A stretch of 17,484 bases of DNA, taken from NCBI GenBank assembly GCA_947623755.1, contig CANQHB010000012.1, positions 1 through 17,484 on the forward strand, written 5' to 3'. Origin of the DNA: an uncultured Bacilli bacterium. Its GTDB lineage: Bacteria; Bacillota_I; Bacilli_A; RF39; UBA660. Below are positions 1-7,195 of the stretch, in pieces (position 1 is the stretch's first letter; every line of letters begins with the position of its first letter). The notes under the pieces are model-generated. The model was not told where the DNA came from. It did not search any database and saw only the letters and a program-made list of their open reading frames with translations. Both the position numbers and the translations under genes were made by a program.

Positions 1-1
1 A

Positions 2-931
2 TTATTTATTTTTGTTTTGTTCTAAATTAATTAAATGTAATTCAAAGTTTTGACGGTCTTTTCGAGCAATACTTTCCAAAATTAAGCCTCCGATAAATAA
101 TTGGATAGCAACAATACCAAAGAAAGAAGCCGCGATTAAAGACGGAAACTTTTCAACTAAGCCAGTATCTAAATAGCCTAATAATGGGGGAATAAAAAAT
201 ACTATACCAATTAAAAGACTAATAAAAGATAAAATACTAAAGAAAGTAAAAGGCTTGTATTGTTTAAATAAACTAGCGATAGTTTTTAAAACTTTTAGGC
301 CATCACTAACAGTATTTAGTTTAGAAACACTACCTTCAGGACGGTCACGATATTCAATTAAAATATTTTCAAGTTTCATTTTTTTATCTAAAGCATGAAT
401 AGTCATTTCAGTTTCAATTTCAAAACCACCAGATATAATTGGAAAAGATTTAACAAACATTTTACTAAAAGCCCGGTAGCCTGTCATAATATCCCGAACG
501 TTACTTTTAAAAGTTTTATTAACTAGAAAACGAACTAGGACATTACCAAAGTTATGGAACATTCTTTTATTTTCGGTAAAATAGGTACTTGATAAGCGGT
601 CACCAACGACCATTTCAGCTTTGCCTTCTAAAATAGGATTACACATTTCTCTTGCTTGACTTGCCGGATAAGTGTCATCACCATCGGTCATTAAATAGCA
701 ATCAGCATCAATTTCGCGAAACATTCTTCTTATAACGTTACCTTTACCTTGCATATATTCATGTCTTACTATGGCGCCGGCTTGTTCAGCAATTTGAGCA
801 GTGTTATCAGTAGAATTATTATCATAGACATAAATATCGGCCTCGGGTAATTCTCTTTTAAAATCCTTTACTACTTTTTCAATTGTTTTGGCTTCATTAT
901 AGCATGGGATTAATACTGCAATTTTACTCAT
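2..931 (-). CDS. Membrane-anchored GT2 polyprenyl-phosphate glycosyltransferase (GtrB/DPM1-like)
   Basis: 309-residue GT2 enzyme of the dolichol-phosphate-mannose synthase-like group. N-terminal catalytic domain: VLIPCYNEAKTI at 6-17, YDNNSTDNT at 36-44, metal-binding DGDD at 83-86 in MTDGDDTYPA, DIMTGYRAFS at 147-156 and GGFEIETEM at 168-176, then RDRPEGSVSKL at 195-205. Two C-terminal membrane helices follow (about 229-254 and 265-288). In the family such proteins load a sugar onto undecaprenyl phosphate for later transfer outside the cell, often with a GtrA flippase and a GT-C transferase; neither is in the window. The gene has its own promoter and is complete, its stop lying at the window's first bases. 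Base composition is visibly less AT-rich than in the GT block. It may decorate the polymer or serve another envelope pathway. Confidence 0.88.
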   Translation of the reverse strand: MSKIAVLIPCYNEAKTIEKVVKDFKRELPEADIYVYDNNSTDNTAQIAEQAGAIVRHEYMQGKGNVIRRMFREIDADCYLMTDGDDTYPASQAREMCNPILEGKAEMVVGDRLSSTYFTENKRMFHNFGNVLVRFLVNKTFKSNVRDIMTGYRAFSKMFVKSFPIISGGFEIETEMTIHALDKKMKLENILIEYRDRPEGSVSKLNTVSDGLKVLKTIASLFKQYKPFTFFSILSFISLLIGIVFFIPPLLGYLDTGLVEKFPSLIAASFFGIVAIQLFIGGLILESIARKDRQNFELHLINLEQNKNK

Positions 932-956
932 AATTTTTACCTCTTCTTTTGATTTT

Positions 957-986
957 ATTATAACATTATAAATGTTAGATAGTCAA
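957..986 (-). promoter_or_regulatory. Sigma-A promoter of the GtrB-like gene
   Basis: Minus strand TTGACT (986-981), 18 bases, TATAAT (962-957): 5 of 6 and 6 of 6 matches. It lies in the 99-base gap after the fusion gene. A GAGG ribosome site is 8 bases before the ATG at 931. The gap holds no other gene and no convincing terminator. Confidence 0.6.
961..977. promoter_or_regulatory. Palindrome overlapping the promoter, candidate operator
   Basis: TAACATT-ATA-AATGTTA is a perfect 7-base inverted repeat with a 3-base centre. It fills the -35/-10 spacer and touches the first bases of the -10. This is a classic place for a repressor. I do not recognise the motif, and AT-rich palindromes can arise by chance. 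Confidence 0.35.
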
Positions 987-1030
987 TTTTAATTAAGTCT
1001 TTTTAATTATATTGTTTAAATATTGATATT

Positions 1031-3019
1031 TTAATGTTCTAAATAGATTTCGATTATATAATTTAAATTATATTTTATAAATCTTTTGAGTCTTTTAGGT
1101 TCTTTTAAAAGACGATATAGCCATTCTAAATTAAGTTTTTGAAATATTTTAGGAGCTCTTTTTTTATTACCACTTAAGACGTCAAAAGAGCCTCCAACAC
1201 CAATAAAAATTCCTTTTTTAAATAATTTTAGATTTTTATAAATTAATTCTTCTTGCATAGGAATTCCCATAGCAACGAGACATATATCGGGATTTAATTG
1301 GCTTATTTCTTGAAAAACTTTAGTTTTATCTTTGATATAACCATCTTTATATCCTAATATTTTGATATTAGGATATTGTTTTCTTATTTTATTTACAAAA
1401 GATTCTATTATTTCTTTTTTAGCACCGAATAAATAAAGACTTTTCTTTTCTTGATTTAATTCTTTTAGTAAAAAACTAACTAAATCGATACCCGTAATTC
1501 TTTCTTTTATATTATATCCATATAAATTACATGCTTTAATAATAGCTATGCCATCTGGTACAATAATATTAGAAGTATCATTTAAAATTTGGTTTAAAGT
1601 TTTATTTGTTTTAGATAAGACAAAAGTTTCGGGATTAGCAGTTATTATAAAAGTCTTTTTATGTTTTTTTAGATTGGTTTGAAGTTCTTTATGAAGGTTA
1701 TCTAATCCTTCTTTATACACATTATCTAATAGAGTGGCATAATAATTGTCTTTTTCTTTGGGTAAGATTAAGGCTATTATAAGCACACCATATATAGTGG
1801 CAACGCTAGGGGCATTAAATATGTGACCAGCGATTAAAGAGGTAAACAATCCTAAACTAATAGCAATTAGAAAAGGAGTGTTAGTGACTAGTTGATAATC
1901 TTTTTTCTTTAGATAAATTATAATTATTCCAATCGTAGGAATAAGCATAATCATAAATCCTATTATGCCATAATGAAAGAAGTAATCTAAAAAATCTATT
2001 TCAATATATTTTTCTAGGGAATCACTAAAACCAATGCCAATAATTTTTTCAATAGTTGGTTTATTAATATAAATATTTAATGTATTTTCAAAATAATCTA
2101 AACGATTAGAAAATAAAGCAATTATAAAACTATTTTTGATATTAAATTCAACTTTATTAGTAGAATCTAAATGATCTAGATTTTCGACTTCTTCATTTTT
2201 GGGATGCTCTAGATGATAAATATTTTGGTTGTGATTATATATGGCTAAACTATTTAATGAGAAAACAAGAACAATAATAATACTTGTAGTAAAGTGAAAT
2301 AAACATTTTTTATTACTTTTAAATTCTTTTAAAACATAATAAATTAGCGTTAAACAAACTCCTAATAATAACCCTAAAAGAGCTGTTTTAGTACCAATAG
2401 AATTTAGAGAATAGCAACTTATGAGAAGAATAATATAGTATGCTAGATATTTTTTCTTAATTAATAAATAAATTACTAAAGGATATAAAATTATTAACAA
2501 AGCACTTATTTCATTGGCAGCATAAAACCACCCTACTTGGCCTTTTAAATAAGATAATTCATAAGTTCTAAAACCAATATTTAAGAGATTAGGTATAAAT
2601 AGCATTCCTAGATAAAGTGTATACACAATAATGAGTATTTTGGTTAATTTGGAAAATTCAACTAATTTATCTTCAGAGGCATTAATGAAACCAATTATTA
2701 TTAACGGATAAAACATATATTTAAATATATTGTTTAATTCTAACCATAAAAAATTAATATTATTTATATCAAGATGGACTACTAAATAAGTTAAAATAAA
2801 TAGACCTAAAAAAATTAAATAAAGAAGTGATTTTTTTTTATATTTATTTTTCGTTATAAATATTATATATACTAATATTAAAGCACTTATAAAACTTTTA
2901 AATATAATATTAGGACTAATAAATAAAAAATTAAATCTTTCGTTTAGAGAAGTTATTAAATCAATAAAGGGCATTAATATTAATAGTAAATATATTAAAT
3001 TTTTTTTCATAGACATCAC
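1031..3019 (-). CDS. O-antigen ligase/polymerase-like membrane domain fused to TagA/WecG (GT26) glycosyltransferase
   Basis: 662-residue fusion. Residues 1-420 are a polytopic domain with about ten hydrophobic segments and a large polar loop near 262-345. Patterns of the Wzy/WaaL O-antigen ligase family are visible: GTKTALLG at 209-216, IIGIGFSDS at 326-334 followed by FLDYFFHYGIIGF at 343-355, and IAGHIFNAPSVATIYG at 396-411. Residues about 425-662 are a complete GT26 domain: ITANPETF at 459-466, VPDGIAI at 487-493 (D489 at the proposed catalytic position), ERITGIDL at 506-513, VAMGIPMQE at 582-590, GVGGSFDVLSG at 607-617 and RAPKIFQKLNLEWLYRLL at 621-638. TagA adds ManNAc to GlcNAc-PP-undecaprenol. 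The listed start is GTG; ATGs follow at 3016 and 3010. Neither half looks degraded. Whether the first half polymerises or ligates is unknown. Confidence 0.85.
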   Translation of the reverse strand: MMSMKKNLIYLLLILMPFIDLITSLNERFNFLFISPNIIFKSFISALILVYIIFITKNKYKKKSLLYLIFLGLFILTYLVVHLDINNINFLWLELNNIFKYMFYPLIIIGFINASEDKLVEFSKLTKILIIVYTLYLGMLFIPNLLNIGFRTYELSYLKGQVGWFYAANEISALLIILYPLVIYLLIKKKYLAYYIILLISCYSLNSIGTKTALLGLLLGVCLTLIYYVLKEFKSNKKCLFHFTTSIIIVLVFSLNSLAIYNHNQNIYHLEHPKNEEVENLDHLDSTNKVEFNIKNSFIIALFSNRLDYFENTLNIYINKPTIEKIIGIGFSDSLEKYIEIDFLDYFFHYGIIGFMIMLIPTIGIIIIYLKKKDYQLVTNTPFLIAISLGLFTSLIAGHIFNAPSVATIYGVLIIALILPKEKDNYYATLLDNVYKEGLDNLHKELQTNLKKHKKTFIITANPETFVLSKTNKTLNQILNDTSNIIVPDGIAIIKACNLYGYNIKERITGIDLVSFLLKELNQEKKSLYLFGAKKEIIESFVNKIRKQYPNIKILGYKDGYIKDKTKVFQEISQLNPDICLVAMGIPMQEELIYKNLKLFKKGIFIGVGGSFDVLSGNKKRAPKIFQKLNLEWLYRLLKEPKRLKRFIKYNLNYIIEIYLEH

Positions 3020-3026
3020 TAAATAA

Positions 3027-3055
3027 ATTATATCTTATAAATTTATTTTAGGCAA
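3027..3055 (-). promoter_or_regulatory. Sigma-A promoter for the ligase-TagA fusion gene
   Basis: Minus strand TTGCCT, 17 bases, TATAAT (4 of 6 and 6 of 6). The expected start point is about 3020, one base before the GTG at 3019 and 4 bases before the ATG at 3016. No ribosome site is visible in the short remaining stretch, so the message may be leaderless or nearly so. Confidence 0.5.
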
Positions 3056-3057
3056 TC

Positions 3058-3100
3058 AAAAAAAGATTATTAGACAGTTTTAAAAAGCCTATATAATCTT
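3058..3100 (-). terminator. Possible rho-independent terminator at the end of the GT block
   Basis: In the transcript AAGATTATATAG (3100-3089) can pair with CTAATAATCTT (3073-3063): 11 base pairs with one bulged A, a 15-base loop, then a run of seven T ending at 3058. The stem is AT-rich with only two G-C pairs and overlaps the stop codon of the GT2 gene, so it may be weak. A promoter follows at once, which fits a unit boundary. Confidence 0.4.
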
Positions 3101-4023
3101 ATGTAAAGTTTTAATAAAATTTTATTTTTGGCAAATAATGATTTTAAACGACCTAAATCATTAAATACTTCACTCTTTTTCCAATTGCTATTATAATTGT
3201 TTAAATAATTATGTGCTTCATCTATAAAATGATAAGCAACTTTTAAATCTTTTTGATATCTTTCTTGAAACATGTAATCAACTATGTTACGAATAAGCAT
3301 TTTTGATAAATTAGGTTCTATATTAGGGGTATCTTTAAAAATATTGATAATTAAATCAGATATTTTAAAAATATCAAATACTAATTCATCACGAATTGTA
3401 GTTTCACTATTATCATGGATAACATAATAGCTTAAGAAATCTTCAAGTTTGCCAATTTTATATGCACATTTTAAAGATTTACAAACAAATGGAACATCTT
3501 CATATTTTAAATTTTCAACAAACTCAATATTATTATTAAGAATTAAATCTCTTTTATAGATTTTATTACATGGACCTAAATTAATATTATATAATATTTC
3601 AGGATTAGTTTTAATATTTCCTTCTTTAAAGGGACGTACTTTGAATTCTTCAAACGTGCCATCTTTATCTAAAAGAAAATTACTAACCACAATATCGCAA
3701 TTATCTTTTTGGGCTTTATTATACATTTTAACGCAAAAATCCGGGGCAATATAATCATCAGAATCTATAAAACTTAAGTACTCGCCTTCTGCTAACTTTA
3801 TTCCACGATTTCTAGTTTTTCCTATGCCAGAATTTGCTTGGCTAAAATATTTTAGACGCTTATCATGATAACTTTTGATGATTTCTTCAGAATTATCTTT
3901 AGAGCCATCATTAATAATAATTATTTCAATATCTTCTAAGGTTTGGTTTAAAAGAGAATCCAAACATTTATTTAAATATTTACTGGTATTGTATACAGGT
4001 ACAATAATACTTATCTTAATCAT
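3070..4023 (-). CDS. GT2 family glycosyltransferase (EpsJ/CpsI-like)
   Basis: 317-residue inverting GT-A fold enzyme. Motifs: ISIIVPVYNTSKYLNKCLDS at 4-23, INDGSKDNS at 37-45, GIGKTRNRGI at 66-75 and the metal and nucleotide-sugar binding DSDD at 87-90 in LSFIDSDDY. The second half (KYEDVPFVCKSL, then HDNSETT) is typical of capsule and exopolysaccharide transferases. There is no membrane segment, but the C-terminus (NKILLKLYIRLYRLFKTV) is basic and hydrophobic and may dock on the membrane. The start is supported by AAGGA 7 bases upstream and by the ATGA overlap with the preceding tandem GT2 gene. It is the last gene of the assembly block; a possible terminator overlaps its 3' end. Donor sugar cannot be inferred. 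Confidence 0.9.
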   Translation of the reverse strand: MIKISIIVPVYNTSKYLNKCLDSLLNQTLEDIEIIIINDGSKDNSEEIIKSYHDKRLKYFSQANSGIGKTRNRGIKLAEGEYLSFIDSDDYIAPDFCVKMYNKAQKDNCDIVVSNFLLDKDGTFEEFKVRPFKEGNIKTNPEILYNINLGPCNKIYKRDLILNNNIEFVENLKYEDVPFVCKSLKCAYKIGKLEDFLSYYVIHDNSETTIRDELVFDIFKISDLIINIFKDTPNIEPNLSKMLIRNIVDYMFQERYQKDLKVAYHFIDEAHNYLNNYNSNWKKSEVFNDLGRLKSLFAKNKILLKLYIRLYRLFKTV

Positions 4024-6059
4024 TCTTTAATCCTTAATATTTTTTTTATAATTACTTTTATAGTATATATATATCCATAATTATCAATACAATAAACTAT
4101 TTTTTCATATAATGTTTTCTTTTTTTCGCCTTTTATTGGTTTATAACTATATTTTTTGGGATTTATTTCTTGACACTTTTTTATGCACATATTTAATGTT
4201 TTAGCATATGGAGCATCTTTTAAATGAATAGCCATTTTATAATAAAAGTTATAAAGGCTTCCTTCTAGTTCCTTTTTTCTTTTATCAGGAATATCATTTA
4301 TTAAATTAGTCCATAATTCATCACCTTCAGTAATGGCCAGAGGATTTTTATTAGTGTCTTGTAGTTCATGAATTCTAGTTTGAGATAAAATATCCCTCAT
4401 ATGAACAAATTGATATTTTTTTAAAAATTTAGCCCATAAATCATAATCTTGGGTACATTTTAAATTAACATTAAAGTTTCCACATTTTTGAAATGCTTCT
4501 TTAGGTATTAAAATAGTAATTCCATTTACACTGCCTCTTAATAAACAATACTCTTGCTTTTTTTTAATCATATTATGTTTAATTATGACAGGATTTCCAA
4601 TTAAACGACCATTTTCATTTATAAGAATATAATTACTAAAAAGAACTATTTTTTTGTTTTTGCAATGTCTTAAATATTCAACTTGTTTCTCTATTTTATC
4701 TGGAAAATATAAATCATCATGACTTAACCATGAAAAATATTCTCCTTTCATTTTATTTATAGCTAAATTAAGAGCAGTTGCTACCCCACCATTTTCTTTT
4801 TTATAATATCTTACTTTATCTTTGTATTTCTTAATTATTTCTTCGGTGTTATCTTTAGATCCATCATCAACTATTATTATTTCAATGTTTTTATAGGTTT
4901 GATTTAAAGCACTGTTTATTGCTTCTTCTATATAATTTGCTCCATTATATACAGGTATAACAATAGATACTAAAGGATTAAAACTTTTATCTCTAGGTTT
5001 TAAATAGTGAATTTTATTTAAGACTTTATCTTTGAAAGAAAATTCAGGACGATATTTATTATTTAAAATTTCATTAAATTTTTCATAATTATCATTTTCT
5101 ATGCATTTTAGATATCTACGATATATTTTTGAATCAGTTAAGTGATTATTTTTTAAATATTCATTTTTTGTTAAAAGATTTGTACGTTTTTCTTTATTTT
5201 GTAGATTATTTTTTAACATAATTAAGTATTCTGGAATATATTTTAAATTAATATCATCTAAAGAATAACAAAAAAATGGAAATAAAGCATTAGCAGAATA
5301 TATTTTGGCACAGTTGATATCAAGACTATATAAATAATTTATGGCTTGTAATAAACAATCTGTACTTTCTTTATATTTTTTATATTCATTTGTTCTTGTT
5401 AGAGAATTAGCTCTTTGATAATAAAAATAAGGATTATAACGACAGTAGCTAATCTTTTTAGCTTTCATTAAAGCTGGAATAGTAAAAAATATATCATCGC
5501 TTTGATAAACTGAAAATTTTAAATCTTTTATTATATCTTTTTTAAATAATTTAGCACAAGTGGAGGCGCAAGCCCAATTGCCAAAAATGTATTCTTTAGG
5601 CAACGTCTTATCATCATTGTCCCTAGAATTATATATATTTCCAACAAATATATTATTATTATTAATTATTCCATTATCATCTACTAAAGCAACATCGGAT
5701 ACGACTATATCACTTTGTTCCTGTTCTATTAGTTTTAACATATTATTAAAATAATTGGGATTTACATAATCATCTGAATCGATAAAACCTATATATTTCC
5801 CTTTGCTTAAATCTATGGCTTTATTTCTTGATAAACCTGCGCCAATATTTTTATCATTATGAATTATATTTATATTTTTTTTTAGATACTTCTTTTGATA
5901 TTTTTTTAAATAATCAAGAGAGCCATCAGTAGAACAATCATCTACGACGATTAACTCAGTTTTATCATTAACTTCCTTAATAATAGAATTTAAGCTTCTT
6001 TGTAAATATTTTTTAGTATTGTATACCGGCATAATTATGGATAAAGTTACATCTTTCAT
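4020..6059 (-). CDS. Tandem GT2-GT2 glycosyltransferase
   Basis: 679-residue protein with two GT2 (GT-A fold) domains. Domain 1, about 1-300: LSIIMPVYNT at 6-15, VDDCSTDGS at 39-47, and DxD-type DSDD at 94-97 in GFIDSDDYVNP. Domain 2, about 361-620: VSIVIPVYNG at 364-373, VDDGSKDN at 397-404, SHDD at 446-449, TQDYDLW at 536-542 and RIHELQ at 562-567. Domain 2 is strikingly close to the GT2 half of the GT2-GT4 gene and shares a nearly identical 36-base DNA stretch with it. Domain 1 is closer to the EpsJ/CapsG-like type of the following gene. The C-terminus is basic and hydrophobic (YIYTIKVIIKKILRIKE). An AGGAGA site precedes the ATG, and the TGA overlaps the next ATG by 4 bases. It likely performs two transfers in repeat-unit assembly; the sugars are unknown. 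Confidence 0.88.
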   Translation of the reverse strand: MKDVTLSIIMPVYNTKKYLQRSLNSIIKEVNDKTELIVVDDCSTDGSLDYLKKYQKKYLKKNINIIHNDKNIGAGLSRNKAIDLSKGKYIGFIDSDDYVNPNYFNNMLKLIEQEQSDIVVSDVALVDDNGIINNNNIFVGNIYNSRDNDDKTLPKEYIFGNWACASTCAKLFKKDIIKDLKFSVYQSDDIFFTIPALMKAKKISYCRYNPYFYYQRANSLTRTNEYKKYKESTDCLLQAINYLYSLDINCAKIYSANALFPFFCYSLDDINLKYIPEYLIMLKNNLQNKEKRTNLLTKNEYLKNNHLTDSKIYRRYLKCIENDNYEKFNEILNNKYRPEFSFKDKVLNKIHYLKPRDKSFNPLVSIVIPVYNGANYIEEAINSALNQTYKNIEIIIVDDGSKDNTEEIIKKYKDKVRYYKKENGGVATALNLAINKMKGEYFSWLSHDDLYFPDKIEKQVEYLRHCKNKKIVLFSNYILINENGRLIGNPVIIKHNMIKKKQEYCLLRGSVNGITILIPKEAFQKCGNFNVNLKCTQDYDLWAKFLKKYQFVHMRDILSQTRIHELQDTNKNPLAITEGDELWTNLINDIPDKRKKELEGSLYNFYYKMAIHLKDAPYAKTLNMCIKKCQEINPKKYSYKPIKGEKKKTLYEKIVYCIDNYGYIYTIKVIIKKILRIKE
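4707..4742. repeat. 36-base direct repeat, copy 1 (in tandem GT2 gene)
   Basis: Matches 9266-9301 at 35 of 36 positions. It encodes the GEYFSWLSHDDLY core of a GT2 domain. Identity extends to silent positions, suggesting recent duplication or gene conversion between the two glycosyltransferase genes. Confidence 0.7.
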
Positions 6060-6067
6060 ATTTTCTC

Positions 6068-7192
6068 CTATCTTTTTGTAATGAAGAACCCTTTTATTTT
6101 TCTTAATGGTTTAGTTATTTTCATTGAACTAGAATTATATATACTAATTATAGTATCATTTAAGTCTGCAATTGTTTTTTGCATATTTTGAATCTGTTCT
6201 TCATATTTTTGATAATTATTATTTGCTTCTTTTATAGTATTTTTTAACTCTATTTCATAATTTTCATTTATCTTTTTTTCGGCATTATATTTTTCTTGCA
6301 ATTCTATATTTTCTTGTTTGCATTTTTCTTTTTCATTTTCTAAATTGCTTATTATTTTTTGATTAATAAAAAATTGATCTTCCGTTTTTAATAATTGTAA
6401 CGTTTTAATAGTATCATTACTATTATCTTTTTTTAAGATAATAAGAAACTCTTGAGTACTATCTTCGGTTGGATGGAATTCTTCAATAGTAAAATTAAGT
6501 AGTTTTGCTCTTTGCATTTCATAAATAAATTTTAAAAAACCATAATCAGAAAAAGGCCAAAAATGAACATCGTCTATGTTTTTGCCATCTAAAATATCTT
6601 GATAGTATTTTTCTCCTTCATCTAGTTTTGCTTTGCTTATTTTGTCTATAAAACTTTTATCATGCCAAAATTTATAAGCGTTATTTTCAGTGATTACATT
6701 GTAGGCAAAATCAAATGCTATTCGAGCATTCTCTTTTATTCCATATTTGTATGTAGCGTAAGCATCACGAAAAGACACTTCATTTCTAAAATGGTCAAAG
6801 CAATATCTTTTATCTGGATATATAAGAACTAGTAGGCCATCATCTTCTAAAATTTCATATATATCCTTAAAAAAATCTACAATACTAGGCATATGTTCTA
6901 CAACATGAGATAAATAAGCTATATTAAATTTCTTTCCTTTAAAGGTATTTTTATAACTACCAATTATTTTATAGTCTACATCAACAATAGTATTAATATC
7001 AATATTTATTCCAGTTTTTTTTAAGTAATCATTGCCGGAATATAATTTTTTTATTTCTTCGGTGGACCTTATATCAGCATAATATATATTTTTAAATTCA
7101 TCTTTAGTGAATAATGGTCTATTTAAGGGGCCAAATTCAATAATATGGTCAGTTTTATTAATTTTTTCTCTTATATATTTTCTAAAATCCAT
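6068..7192 (-). CDS. Class I SAM-dependent methyltransferase with C-terminal coiled coil
   Basis: 374-residue protein in two parts. Residues 1-255 form a methyltransferase domain: motif I region IIEFGPLNRP (17-26), acidic strand YYADIRS (37-43), post-motif SHVVEHM (95-101), and DDGLLVLIYPDKRYCFDHFR (117-136), a pattern I associate with sugar or glycan methyltransferases of polysaccharide loci. Residues about 278-350 are a Glu/Lys/Asn/Gln-rich predicted coiled coil. The last 20 residues (SSSMKITKPLRKIKGFF) are a basic amphipathic motif often found at the ends of polysaccharide-locus enzymes. It sits between fused glycosyltransferases, with AGGAGA before the ATG and 8 bases to the next gene. 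It could methylate a sugar in the repeat or cap the chain end, with the coil as spacer as in WbdD. The target is unknown. Confidence 0.82.
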   Translation of the reverse strand: MDFRKYIREKINKTDHIIEFGPLNRPLFTKDEFKNIYYADIRSTEEIKKLYSGNDYLKKTGINIDINTIVDVDYKIIGSYKNTFKGKKFNIAYLSHVVEHMPSIVDFFKDIYEILEDDGLLVLIYPDKRYCFDHFRNEVSFRDAYATYKYGIKENARIAFDFAYNVITENNAYKFWHDKSFIDKISKAKLDEGEKYYQDILDGKNIDDVHFWPFSDYGFLKFIYEMQRAKLLNFTIEEFHPTEDSTQEFLIILKKDNSNDTIKTLQLLKTEDQFFINQKIISNLENEKEKCKQENIELQEKYNAEKKINENYEIELKNTIKEANNNYQKYEEQIQNMQKTIADLNDTIISIYNSSSMKITKPLRKIKGFFITKR

Positions 7193-7195
7193 AGT

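Noticed and set aside
987..1030. Terminator after the ligase-TagA fusion gene
   Set aside because: AATTAA-6-TTAATT can pair but contains no G-C pairs and is not followed by a clear T run; too weak to call.
5560..5754. Plus-strand open frames such as 5560-5754, 9208-9423, 10842-11168, 12107-12316, 13030-13314 and 15511-15714
   Set aside because: Each lies wholly within (13030-13314 almost wholly within) a well-supported minus-strand gene with clear family motifs, shows no recognisable domain, and fits chance frames opposite AT-rich coding sequence.
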